21,993 nt of DNA from CAZOBJ01 sp964577825 (GTDB lineage Bacteria > Planctomycetota > SZUA-567 > JAFGNG01). Under the pieces are notes generated by a model. The model was not told the origin of the DNA. It worked only from the letters and a program-made list of their open reading frames with translations, and did not search any database. The stretch covers positions 1 through 21,993 of the forward strand of contig CAZOBJ010000052.1 of assembly GCA_964577825.1 (NCBI GenBank), written 5' to 3'. Both the position numbers and the translations under genes were made by a program. Positions 1 to 7,055 of the stretch are shown here, piece by piece; position 1 is the first letter of the stretch; each line of letters opens with the position of its first letter.

Positions 1-2
1 AC

Positions 3-1115
3 GAGGACATCCGCGACCAGCTCGTGCAGGGCGTGCGCGAGCTGCATGCGATGAATGTGCGCTGCATCCCCTATGTGCAGGGCCGCGCGTGGCACCCGCA
101 TCTGCGTGCCTCCAAGGAACAGAACTTCATGCAGTGCATTGTGCGCGACGAGCACGGCGAACCGGCCGACCCCAGGGCGAGCAATCGCCAGACCCTGTGT
201 CCTACCGAGGCGCCCAACCATGACCGGCTGCGGCGGATCGTGTTGGAGATGGTCGACGGGTGCGAGATGGACGGGGCGTATCTGGACGTGATCAGCTGCA
301 ATTTCGCGGTGCCCTGCTTCGACCCGAACCACGACCACCCGCCCGGAGGCCACGACCACTGGTGCCGCGGGTACCGGGAGATGGTGCGCAAGGTCCGCGA
401 GGCGATCCGCGAGCGATCCCCGGACACGTTTCTCACGAGCGAATCGGTGATCGAATGCTTCCTGGACCTCTTCGACCTGGACCTCGCCCGCGAGCTCAAC
501 CTCCTCAGGGGGCACACCGGGCTACCGGACGCCATGCCCATCCCCTTCTTCCACAGCGTGTATCACGACTACCACATGACCTACGGGACGCTCACGAACT
601 TCAAGCAGCGCAACCTCGACCATTTCCGATACGCGGACGCCCTGTGCCTGGTGGGCGGGCAGCAGCTCATGCTGGCCGCGTTTTTCCCGGGCGACTGGGA
701 CAAGGACAAGTTCCGGCCCCACACCGAGTACATGCTGATGCTGGCGCGCGCGCATGTGGCCGCGCGCACGTGGCTCAACCTCGGCGAGTGGCGTCCGCCC
801 GCGCCCGTGCGCTGCGCGCGCATCGACATACCGCTCGAGGGCGAAGGATCCAGGCCCCAGCAGCCGGCGGTGCTGAGCGGCTGTTTCGTGCTGGACGGCA
901 CCCTGTGCGCGGTGCTTGTGAATCACACCGCGACCGAGCAGCCGGCCTGCGTGACCGTGGACCCGGCCTTGTACGGAATCGAGACCCCGTGCACGCTGCG
1001 CGCGATTCATCCGCATGAGGAGATGCTTGCCCAGGGTGTGACCGAGGCCCTGGACCACGAGCGCACCCTGCCGCCGCGGACGGCCGAGGTCTGGCTGCTT
1101 TCGCCGGACGCGTAG
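3..1115 (+). CDS. Glycosidase-like TIM-barrel protein (DUF6259-like), 5' end cut by window
   Basis: The reading frame is open from the first base, so the true start lies upstream and only the C-terminal 370 residues are visible. The fragment looks like the second half of a glycoside-hydrolase TIM barrel followed by a small C-terminal beta domain. The strand motif MDGAYLDVIS (about residues 89-98 of the fragment) has the form seen around the catalytic aspartate of alpha-galactosidase-like and DUF6259 barrels, with D95 as candidate nucleophile. It is rich in His, Trp and Tyr (HDHPPGGHDHW near 104-114), as sugar-binding clefts often are. The last 90 residues, containing VLDGTLCAVLVNHT, fit a beta-sandwich like those that close such enzymes. 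It is convergent with the exopolysaccharide operon, so it is not part of that transcript. The fold call is moderately secure; the substrate is unknown. A signal peptide cannot be judged because the N-terminus is missing. Confidence 0.6.
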   Translation, partial: EDIRDQLVQGVRELHAMNVRCIPYVQGRAWHPHLRASKEQNFMQCIVRDEHGEPADPRASNRQTLCPTEAPNHDRLRRIVLEMVDGCEMDGAYLDVISCNFAVPCFDPNHDHPPGGHDHWCRGYREMVRKVREAIRERSPDTFLTSESVIECFLDLFDLDLARELNLLRGHTGLPDAMPIPFFHSVYHDYHMTYGTLTNFKQRNLDHFRYADALCLVGGQQLMLAAFFPGDWDKDKFRPHTEYMLMLARAHVAARTWLNLGEWRPPAPVRCARIDIPLEGEGSRPQQPAVLSGCFVLDGTLCAVLVNHTATEQPACVTVDPALYGIETPCTLRAIHPHEEMLAQGVTEALDHERTLPPRTAEVWLLSPDA

Positions 1116-1198
1116 GCGCGCCGGTCTTGGCCTTGGCGTGCCGGGCCGAAAGTCACTGGTTCGGGTGAAGATGAAGAGAGGAACCGCAGGCTGCCCGC

Positions 1199-2146
1199 TT
1201 ACAGGCGCGCGAGCAGGTCGTCCGAGGCGGGCTTCTCGCCGTGTGAGGCTTGGTCGGTCCCTTCGCGGGGCTCGGCCGGGGTCCGCGCGAGCAAGTCGTC
1301 CTCGTCCACCCCGGTCGGCGGCTGGGGCGGCGCGGCGTCCGGGGCAGCCGTTTGCCGCGGCGCGAGGCCCAGTTCCGCGGCGGCCATGCGCACGAGGTCC
1401 TCGCCCACCTTGTCCGCCCCGAGCCCGTACCCGGTGGCGAGCGCCAGCTCGCACAGGCGGTTCACCTCCCTGGGGCACCCGCCCGAGAGCGCGCACACGA
1501 GCTCGGCCGCGGACTTGGTAAAAAGCCCCCTCGTACAGCCCGCGGCCTTCAGCCGCGCCAGGATATAGTGCTTGGTCTCCTCGACCGTCATGGGCGCCAT
1601 GCGCCACAGGTACGCGAGCCGCTGGTGGAAGCTGCTGGTCCTGCGCAACGCATCCACGAGCGGGTCCTGGCCCACCAGCACGAGCCTCAGGGGGCGACGG
1701 CCCTCGGCCTCGATGTTCAGGAGCATGCGCAGGTCCTCCAGCAGCGCGCGCCCCTGGGGCGAATGCAGCTCGTCTACGGCGACGCAGGCGCGCCGGCGCT
1801 CGCGGTCGAGCACGGCCACCGCGGCCTCGATGGCCTCGAGCGGACTCGCGCCCTCGCCCCCGAGGTCCCGCGCGATTGCCCCCAGCGCGTCGCGCGCGCC
1901 GCCCAGGGGACCGCCCACGTAGCTGGCCACCCATCCCTGGGCGTCGAGCTCGCGCAAAAGAGACAGGACCACCGCGGTCTTGCCCACGCCCGGCGGGCCC
2001 ACCACCGCGGCCGCGCCCTGGCCCTGGGCGCACACGTGCCGCAGCCGCGCGCGCGCCAGCGCCAGGCGCTCCAGGTCCACGAAGCTCTCGCCCGCGTGGG
2101 CCTCGTCAAAGGGCGGTCGCCTCAGGCCCCAATGCTGTTCGTACAT
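1199..2146 (-). CDS. ExeA/GspA-like AAA ATPase of an exopolysaccharide (XrtA-type) locus
   Basis: This is a 315-residue P-loop ATPase. It opens with MYEQHWGLRRPPFD, the typical beginning of ExeA-type ATPases (Y..fGL...PF). Walker A is GPPGVGKT (50-57), Walker B is CVAVDE (121-126), a sensor strand RLVLVGQ lies at 154-160, and the lid region has the family pattern RLAYLWRMAPMTVEET (176-191). Residues from about 264 form a low-complexity Pro/Asp/Glu tail in which DDLLAR occurs twice (283-288 and 309-314, the second almost at the C-terminus). It is the last gene of the operon, 18 bp after the tyrosine kinase, with AAAGGA just before the ATG. ATPases of this subfamily sit at the end of exosortase-associated EPS operons, where they are thought to energise or regulate export; that role is inferred from context. 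Stand-alone ExeA, which pairs with a peptidoglycan-binding partner, is less likely given the neighbours. Confidence 0.8.
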   Translation of the reverse strand: MYEQHWGLRRPPFDEAHAGESFVDLERLALARARLRHVCAQGQGAAAVVGPPGVGKTAVVLSLLRELDAQGWVASYVGGPLGGARDALGAIARDLGGEGASPLEAIEAAVAVLDRERRRACVAVDELHSPQGRALLEDLRMLLNIEAEGRRPLRLVLVGQDPLVDALRRTSSFHQRLAYLWRMAPMTVEETKHYILARLKAAGCTRGLFTKSAAELVCALSGGCPREVNRLCELALATGYGLGADKVGEDLVRMAAAELGLAPRQTAAPDAAPPQPPTGVDEDDLLARTPAEPREGTDQASHGEKPASDDLLARL

Positions 2147-2164
2147 GCGTCCTTTCCGCGAGGG

Positions 2165-3016
2165 TCAGCCGTGGGCCTGCGCCTCTTCGGCGCGGCCGCG
2201 CGTGTCGTACCGGTAGTAGTAATACGACGGATCGTGGTAATACTGGTACCGGTACAGGTACGGCGGGATGAGGTACTTCATGAAGGTGAGCACCACGCCC
2301 AGGGTGGGCACCTCGTGCTCGCGCAGCGCCCGGATCGCATGGTCCAGACTCTCGCGCTGGGTGTGGCGCGTGCGCACCACCATCACCACGCCCCCGCACC
2401 ACGGACCCACCACCATGGGGTCGGCCGTGGACAGGCACGGGCACACGTCCACGACCAGGAAGTCGAAGGTCGCATGCAGACGGTCGAGCAGTTGCTGCAT
2501 GGCCGGCGTCTCGATGAGCTCGGTCGCGTTCGCGTACTGTCGCCGGGCCGTGAGCGCGTACAGGTTCTCCTGCTCGCCGTACACGATGGCCTGCTCGGGC
2601 GAGGCGCGCCCGCGCACCACGTCCACGAGGTCCACCTCCGCCTCCACGCCCAGCATCCGCCCGATGCGCGGCCGACGCAGGTCGAGGTCCAGGACGAGCA
2701 CGTGCTGCCGGGGTCGCTGGGCCATGGACAGCGCCAGGTTCACCGCGGTGGTGGTCTTGCCCTCGCCGTGGCGGCAGCTCGTGACCAACACCGAGTTGCG
2801 CCGCGGCCTGGCCACCTGCAGGCGCGTGCGCAGGATGCGGTACTCCTCGGCCACCTGGCTGCGCTTCTCCACGTCCGCGTACTCAAACCGCGGCCGGGGG
2901 CTGATCGCCTCCAGGGTGAGGGGCTCGGCCCCGCCCTTCTGGGACGCCTCTGGAGCCCCAGCCGAGGGCTGAGGCTCACGGCGCATCATCTGGCGAAAGG
3001 CGTCGTCCACGGTCAT
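2165..3016 (-). CDS. Bacterial tyrosine autokinase (BY-kinase, CpsD/CapB/Wzc-C type)
   Basis: This is a 283-residue cytoplasmic kinase of the MinD/ParA-like BY-kinase family, which phosphorylates its own C-terminal tyrosines to control polysaccharide length and export. The deviant Walker A is SCRHGEGKTTTA (80-91), the Walker A' strand is VLVLDLDLRRPRI (106-118) and the Walker B strand is FLVVDVCP (186-193). The EEYRILRTRLQ segment (57-67) matches the conserved helix used for ring formation. The C-terminus (253-270) has ten tyrosines in 18 residues, the autophosphorylation cluster typical of the family. Oddities are CP where most members have PP after the Walker B aspartate, and Arg-His where most have Pro in the P-loop. 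The ATG overlaps the stop of the co-polymerase gene by four bases (ATGA), so translation is coupled and the pair resembles a split Wzc. The first 50 residues are low-complexity. Confidence 0.88.
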   Translation of the reverse strand: MTVDDAFRQMMRREPQPSAGAPEASQKGGAEPLTLEAISPRPRFEYADVEKRSQVAEEYRILRTRLQVARPRRNSVLVTSCRHGEGKTTTAVNLALSMAQRPRQHVLVLDLDLRRPRIGRMLGVEAEVDLVDVVRGRASPEQAIVYGEQENLYALTARRQYANATELIETPAMQQLLDRLHATFDFLVVDVCPCLSTADPMVVGPWCGGVVMVVRTRHTQRESLDHAIRALREHEVPTLGVVLTFMKYLIPPYLYRYQYYHDPSYYYYRYDTRGRAEEAQAHG

Positions 3017-5349
3017 GGTGCGGGCTCCCCCTCGGTGGCCGGCTCTGGGGCCTCGGGTTCGTCGGGCTCCGGTTCGCCGGACGTTGCGTCCTCCGGTTCG
3101 GGCGCGCCCGTCTCGGGCTCGTCGGAGTCTCGATTCTCGTCGCGCAATTCCTGGATATAGGTCCGCAATCGCTTGTACGCCTCCGTGTCTCGGCCAAACA
3201 GATAGAAAGCGCCCCCGCCGGCCAGCAGCAGGACCAGCACGACCAGCAGCGCTGTGCGCAGTCGCCCGCCCCTGCGGGCCACGATCTGCTGGCGCGCGCG
3301 CCGCGCGCCCTCCGGCGGCCCGAGTCCCAGCCAGCGCATCACGCGCCGGCGGCGCAGTCGGCCCCAGATCGTAGCCGCCTCGCGGGCCTGGAACTCGAAC
3401 TCGGGGATCGTGCCCAGGACCGGGACGTCGAAGTGCCTGCGCACGTCCTCGATGCCCTTGATGGAATGGTCGGCGTACTCCACCAGGAAGATCATGAGCG
3501 CGGCGGCAAACACGCCCACCACCAGCCCGATGACCACGATCACGCTGCGGTTGGGTTGGTAGTGGCTTGCCGGGGGACGGGGTTCGGCATGCACCTCGAA
3601 CACGGTGCGCAGCACGCCCTCGCCGATCTGCTCGGCCTCCTGGACCTCTGCGAGGATCTGCCGCTTGTTCGCGAGTTCCTTGCTCAGGCGGCTGCGTTCG
3701 CGCTGCAGGTCCTCGTATTCCTGCAGGCGCTTGGGCGCGGCCACGGCCTTCTGGGTCTCCTGGGCAATGGCGTCGAGCACCCCTTCGCGCTTCGCGCGCA
3801 GGGCCTGGATGTCCTCCTGGTGGCGGCGCAGCTCGCGCTCCCACTCCCGGACCTCGGGGCTCTCGGTGGTGACCACCACCTCTTCCTCGACTCGGCTGGC
3901 CTCCAGGGACCGCTTCACCCGAGCGACCTCGCCCAGGACCTCCTGCACAAACGGGTGCTTGTCGGTGAGCGTCTCGCGCAGCCGAGCCAGGCGTTCCTGG
4001 AGCTTGACGAGCTCCTGGCGCAGTTGCAGGACGCGCGGCGCCGGGGCCCGGGCCACGGTGGTGCGCGTCTCGTGGGTCTTCTGCGGATCGGCGAGGTCGC
4101 CTCGCAGGGCCTCGATGCGCTCCTCTTTCTCGGCGATGTCGAGTTCGATCTCCCGCTTCTCGTCCTGGAGCCGATTGATGCGCTGGATGTGCACGGTCAC
4201 CCGCGGCAGTTGGAAGTCCTCGGGCCGCAACCGCGCGGTGCGTTGCAGGCCCTCCTGCGTGTCCGCGGCGTAGGCGAGCATGATTTCCTTGAGCTGGTTG
4301 TAGTTGGCCAGGTCCTTGTTGACGGCCAGAAGCTCCTCTTCCAGGCGCTCGATCTGGCGCTGGAGCTCGAACTTGGCCTTTTCGCGGTGGCCGACTTCGG
4401 TGGCGTAGTACTCGGCCTGGATCATGCGGTAGGCCACCCACACCACCAGGTCCGGGATCGCCTCGCGCTGGGAGGCGTACACCGTGTCGTGCTTAAGCTG
4501 AATGAACTGTTTGCGCAGCATGCGCACGTCCAGCCCGCCGCGAATCTTGGCCGCGCGCGCCTCCAGCTGCGCCCGCGCCTCGGGGTCGGAGTGGGCGCAG
4601 ACCCGGTACAGCCCGGTCTCGCGCAGCCGGTCGGCGGCCAGGTGCTCCTTGCGAAGCTCCCACAGCTGCGGGCCCGTGAACTGGGCCAGCCCCTCCGGCG
4701 CACTCAGCAGGTCATCCAATCGGACCACGGCGCGCGCGTGCAGGCCGCGGGTCGTCACCTTCTCCCCGAGCTCGAACAAGAGCTCGGCCAGGCGCTGCAG
4801 GAAGATCTCGTTCTCGCCGTCGAGCAGGTACTCGCACAGGTTGCCTTCCTCGCCGCCGGTCATCTCGTACGGGTGGGCAAGAGGCATGACCCCCAGCAGC
4901 TTGGCCAGGGTCACCAGCTCCAGCCGAGAGAGGAACTCCACGCGCTCGGACTCGCTCATGGCGCCCAGCATGCGGCGCGCGGCCTGGTCGTGGCCGTCGA
5001 ACGCCTCGTTGGGATGGTGCTGGCGCACGTACCGGTTCTTCACGCTCAGGCGCAGGTTCCGCACCAGGAGCTTGAGCCTGGGCTGGCCCTGGAGGCGCTC
5101 CTGCACGTCGGTGATCACCGCGCGGAACGTGTCCGGGGGCAACATCTGCCGCATGAAGGGGTTGTTGCGGCTGCCCTGGACCACCATGATCTCCATGCTG
5201 GCCATGTATCGGGTGGGAATGACGAAGAACGCGAAAAACACGGCCACCGCGCCCCCGAGCAGCACGCACACGATGAGAATGTGCATCCGCTGGAACAGGA
5301 TGCGCAGGTAGTCGTACATGGTCACGCTCTGGAAGCTCGAGGACGGCAT
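3013..5349 (-). CDS. Wzz/GumC-type polysaccharide co-polymerase (chain-length determinant)
   Basis: This is a 778-residue inner-membrane polysaccharide co-polymerase that would set chain length and bridge to the outer-membrane exporter. TM1 is at about 23-44 and TM2 at about 602-623, enclosing a long periplasmic coiled-coil domain (about 325-575, rich in Glu, Arg, Leu and Gln). The Pro-rich segment AEPRPPASHYQP (588-599) precedes TM2, and the classic cytoplasmic post-TM2 motif DHSIKGIEDVRRHFDVPVLGTIP-like block (627-649) follows. Two features are unusual. About 200 residues (110-310) are inserted between the N-terminal Wzz domain and the coiled coil. After an Arg-rich loop there is a third hydrophobic helix (698-718) followed by an acidic Pro/Glu tail (735-778) predicted to be outside. 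The ATG at 5349 has GGAG about ten bases upstream; ATG 5319 (MYDYLRI) is a possible shorter start. Typical members are 450-550 residues, so this one is long. Confidence 0.87.
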   Translation of the reverse strand: MPSSSFQSVTMYDYLRILFQRMHILIVCVLLGGAVAVFFAFFVIPTRYMASMEIMVVQGSRNNPFMRQMLPPDTFRAVITDVQERLQGQPRLKLLVRNLRLSVKNRYVRQHHPNEAFDGHDQAARRMLGAMSESERVEFLSRLELVTLAKLLGVMPLAHPYEMTGGEEGNLCEYLLDGENEIFLQRLAELLFELGEKVTTRGLHARAVVRLDDLLSAPEGLAQFTGPQLWELRKEHLAADRLRETGLYRVCAHSDPEARAQLEARAAKIRGGLDVRMLRKQFIQLKHDTVYASQREAIPDLVVWVAYRMIQAEYYATEVGHREKAKFELQRQIERLEEELLAVNKDLANYNQLKEIMLAYAADTQEGLQRTARLRPEDFQLPRVTVHIQRINRLQDEKREIELDIAEKEERIEALRGDLADPQKTHETRTTVARAPAPRVLQLRQELVKLQERLARLRETLTDKHPFVQEVLGEVARVKRSLEASRVEEEVVVTTESPEVREWERELRRHQEDIQALRAKREGVLDAIAQETQKAVAAPKRLQEYEDLQRERSRLSKELANKRQILAEVQEAEQIGEGVLRTVFEVHAEPRPPASHYQPNRSVIVVIGLVVGVFAAALMIFLVEYADHSIKGIEDVRRHFDVPVLGTIPEFEFQAREAATIWGRLRRRRVMRWLGLGPPEGARRARQQIVARRGGRLRTALLVVLVLLLAGGGAFYLFGRDTEAYKRLRTYIQELRDENRDSDEPETGAPEPEDATSGEPEPDEPEAPEPATEGEPAP

Positions 5350-5379
5350 TGCGCAGTCTCCGGCCGTACGGCAAGGCCC

Positions 5380-6492
5380 CTATCGGAGCCGTTCGTACCA
5401 GTGGGTGCCCTCTTCGTCCAGACTCCGCGCGGCATTGAGCGGCTCAAGCACCCGCTCCACGAACCGGATGAACCGCGCATCCGTGGCCGAGGGCACGAAC
5501 ACGATCTGGCCGCTTCTGAGCACGCGATCCTCGCCCGTGCGGCCCTCGTACAGGATGGACTTGACATTGATGATCTCGCGCGTGGGCCGGGACGGGTGCG
5601 GCGTGATCAGGTACACCTTGCGCAGGTCCCCGGTCTGCAGATCGTCGTAGTCGACCCGGTGGCTGGTGTCGAGCTCCGCCTCGATCCGGTCCTCCACGCT
5701 GACGACCTCGGGCCGGCTCACAATGATCCCGCCCGACACGTCCCGGTCGAGGATGGAGCTCGAGTTCGCGCGAAACACGGCCTCGCTGACCGTGATCGGC
5801 CGCACGCCCATGGCGTAGCGCCCGGCGGTCTGCACCTCGCCGAACACGTAGTAGTACTGGCCGGCCGCGTAGTCGACGCCGATCTTCACCTCGGGCGAAT
5901 CTTTCAGGTAATCGGAGAGGTCTTTGGCGATGCCCGCCTCGAGATCCTCCACAGTGCGCCCTGCCGCCTGCACCCGGTCCCCGACGAGCGGCAGCTCCAC
6001 GGTGCCGTCGGTGAAGACCTGCACCTTGCCCGAGAGCTCGTCGTGGTCTTCCACCTGTAGGGTCATCTGGTCGTTCACGCCGAACCGGTACGGCCGCTCG
6101 CCGGGCTGCTCGTCGAGCCGGCCGCCGTAGATGAGCTCGCGCACCGGGCGCAGGCTTCCCGGGTCATAGGCCACGGTCCTGCTCGCGCTGGGCGGCTGCG
6201 CGGAATCGAACGCGTGCAGGTTCACGGGCGTCCACGCCTCGGCATCCAGGTTGTCCACGGGCGGCCGCCCCGGGGGCGCGAGCCTTGGCACGGGCTGCGC
6301 GCCCGTGTAGGTGCTCTCCGTGGCGCGGAACGGCCGCATTTGCGGCCTGACCGGGGCAACGGGCCGGCCGTGGCGGCTGGCAAAGGCGCTGGGCGCGCCC
6401 CCGCCGCCCGCGGAGCCGCTCGACGGGGCTGGCCCCTGGCACGCGCTCAGGCTCAGGGACACCGCGCTCGCCCACAGCAGGATGGCGCGCAT
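5380..6492 (-). CDS. Wza-type polysaccharide export lipoprotein (Poly_export/SLBB)
   Basis: This is a 370-residue outer-membrane polysaccharide export lipoprotein. The N-terminus is a lipoprotein signal with lipobox LSAC and lipidated C18, followed by a Gly/Ser/Pro-rich tether to about 130. The Poly_export domain starts at about 135 (RFGVNDQMTLQVEDHDELSG) and includes the characteristic VFTDGTVELPLVGDRVQAAGRT stretch. The SLBB-like beta-grasp region begins at YYYVFGEVQTAGRY (213-226) and ends in the RSGQIVFVP motif (327-334). I chose ATG 6492 because AAGGAG lies five bases before it; the in-frame GTG at 6498 would have the ribosome site only one base away. It is the first gene of the four-gene operon, 30 bp before the co-polymerase. 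It should form the outer-membrane translocation ring that docks on the co-polymerase. The family call is secure; the exported sugar is unknown. Confidence 0.9.
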   Translation of the reverse strand: MRAILLWASAVSLSLSACQGPAPSSGSAGGGGAPSAFASRHGRPVAPVRPQMRPFRATESTYTGAQPVPRLAPPGRPPVDNLDAEAWTPVNLHAFDSAQPPSASRTVAYDPGSLRPVRELIYGGRLDEQPGERPYRFGVNDQMTLQVEDHDELSGKVQVFTDGTVELPLVGDRVQAAGRTVEDLEAGIAKDLSDYLKDSPEVKIGVDYAAGQYYYVFGEVQTAGRYAMGVRPITVSEAVFRANSSSILDRDVSGGIIVSRPEVVSVEDRIEAELDTSHRVDYDDLQTGDLRKVYLITPHPSRPTREIINVKSILYEGRTGEDRVLRSGQIVFVPSATDARFIRFVERVLEPLNAARSLDEEGTHWYERLR

Positions 6493-6591
6493 GGACACTC
6501 CTTCCGCATCGCGTCGGCCCGGCCGCGCGCCGGGCCCGCCTGTCGTACACGGATTCTCTCTGCCCTTGTATCGTCATGGATTCGGTACGCG

Positions 6592-6618
6592 TTGACGGAA
6601 ATTTCCCTTACTCGTTCC
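6592..6618 (-). promoter_or_regulatory. Possible ECF-sigma promoter of the exopolysaccharide operon
   Basis: On the minus strand GGAAC (6614-6618) is followed after 16 bases by CGTCAA (6592-6597). This matches the GGAAC-N16/17-(C)GTC pattern of extracytoplasmic-function sigma promoters. The predicted start near 6585 gives a leader of about 90 nt ahead of the export gene. No good TTGACA/TATAAT pair was found in this region on the minus strand. This is pattern matching only. Confidence 0.35.
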
Positions 6619-6627
6619 CCGATCCGG

Positions 6628-6645
6628 ACCTGCACGTGTGCAGGT
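6628..6645. promoter_or_regulatory. Perfect dyad, candidate operator upstream of the EPS operon
   Basis: ACCTGCAC-GT-GTGCAGGT is a perfect 8-bp inverted repeat with a two-base centre. It lies about 10 bp upstream of the proposed ECF -35 element of the EPS operon and about 80 bp upstream of the tRNA-Leu -35 element. The short centre makes it more like a dimeric DNA-binding site than an RNA hairpin. The cognate regulator is unknown. Confidence 0.35.
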
Positions 6646-6723
6646 GTGCCGCGCCCCCGGGCGCTGTGCGCGGCTGTGTCTGTCTGCGTCGGGGGCGCCT
6701 CCCGCGCACAGGGCTCCGCCCCC

Positions 6724-6752
6724 TTGCCACAGGGCGCGCACGCGAGTATGGT
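6724..6752 (+). promoter_or_regulatory. Sigma70-type promoter of tRNA-Leu
   Basis: TTGCCA (6724-6729), a 17-base spacer and TATGGT (6747-6752) form a good vegetative promoter. The -10 ends 28 bases before the mature tRNA 5' end, which leaves a short 5' leader for RNase P to remove. Confidence 0.6.
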
Positions 6753-6780
6753 TGCCTGCGGCCCTGGGAGCCGTCTTGAT

Positions 6781-6867
6781 GCGAGGATGGCGGAACCGGC
6801 AGACGCGCAGGACTTAGGATCCTGTTCCCTTCGGGGATTGGGGGTTCGAGTCCCCCTCCTCGCACCA
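6781..6867 (+). tRNA. tRNA-Leu (anticodon UAG), CCA encoded
   Basis: The acceptor GCGAGGA (6781-6787) pairs with TCCTCGC (6857-6863), followed by discriminator A and an encoded CCA (6865-6867). The anticodon stem CAGGA/TCCTG encloses loop CTTAGGA, giving anticodon TAG. There is a class II long variable arm with a small hairpin (CCC TTCG GGG type). The T arm is GGGGG-TTCGAGT-CCCCC (6840-6856). All hallmark Leu features are present. It is a single gene and no duplicated 3' end was found that would mark an integrated element. Confidence 0.95.
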
Positions 6868-6915
6868 CTCTCGCTCGCGGGCCGGGGCGCGCGTCCGGTC
6901 GCTGGAGCATCAATC

Positions 6916-6941
6916 GCCGGACGGGCTCCTTCCGTTCCGGC
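6916..6941 (+). terminator. Hairpin downstream of tRNA-Leu, weak terminator candidate
   Basis: GCCGGA+CGG pairs with CCG+TCCGGC, with one bulged T and a seven-base loop. It starts 49 bases after the tRNA CCA. No U-tract follows, so it is not a textbook intrinsic terminator; it could be part of the regulatory region of the next gene instead. Confidence 0.25.
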
Positions 6942-6947
6942 AAGCAG

Positions 6948-6974
6948 TTGACTGGAGCATTCTTTCAGTAAAGA
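6948..6974 (+). promoter_or_regulatory. Tentative promoter of the 719-residue unknown gene
   Basis: TTGACT (6948-6953) is a strong -35 match. The best -10 candidates, TAAAGA after 15 bases or AAGACT after 17, are poor. The 9-mer CTGGAGCAT overlapping this -35 (6952-6960) is repeated exactly 50 bp upstream (6902-6910). The leader to the ATG at 7056 would be about 75 nt. Confidence 0.3.
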
Positions 6975-7055
6975 CTACTTCCTATCCAAACAATGGGGAG
7001 CACTTCGAAGACAAGCATCAACAGAGCGTCTTCGCCCGCGGGGAGGAAAGAACCG

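Noticed and set aside
3014..4441. Minus-strand 758-codon frame reading into the tyrosine kinase from inside the co-polymerase gene
   Set aside because: Only its last 283 codons are the real kinase, starting at the ATGA overlap at 3016. The rest is the wrong frame of the co-polymerase.
1250..6060. Plus-strand frames of 636 and 875 codons opposite the EPS operon
   Set aside because: They are antisense shadows of four well-recognised proteins, with no ribosome sites and no domain motifs.
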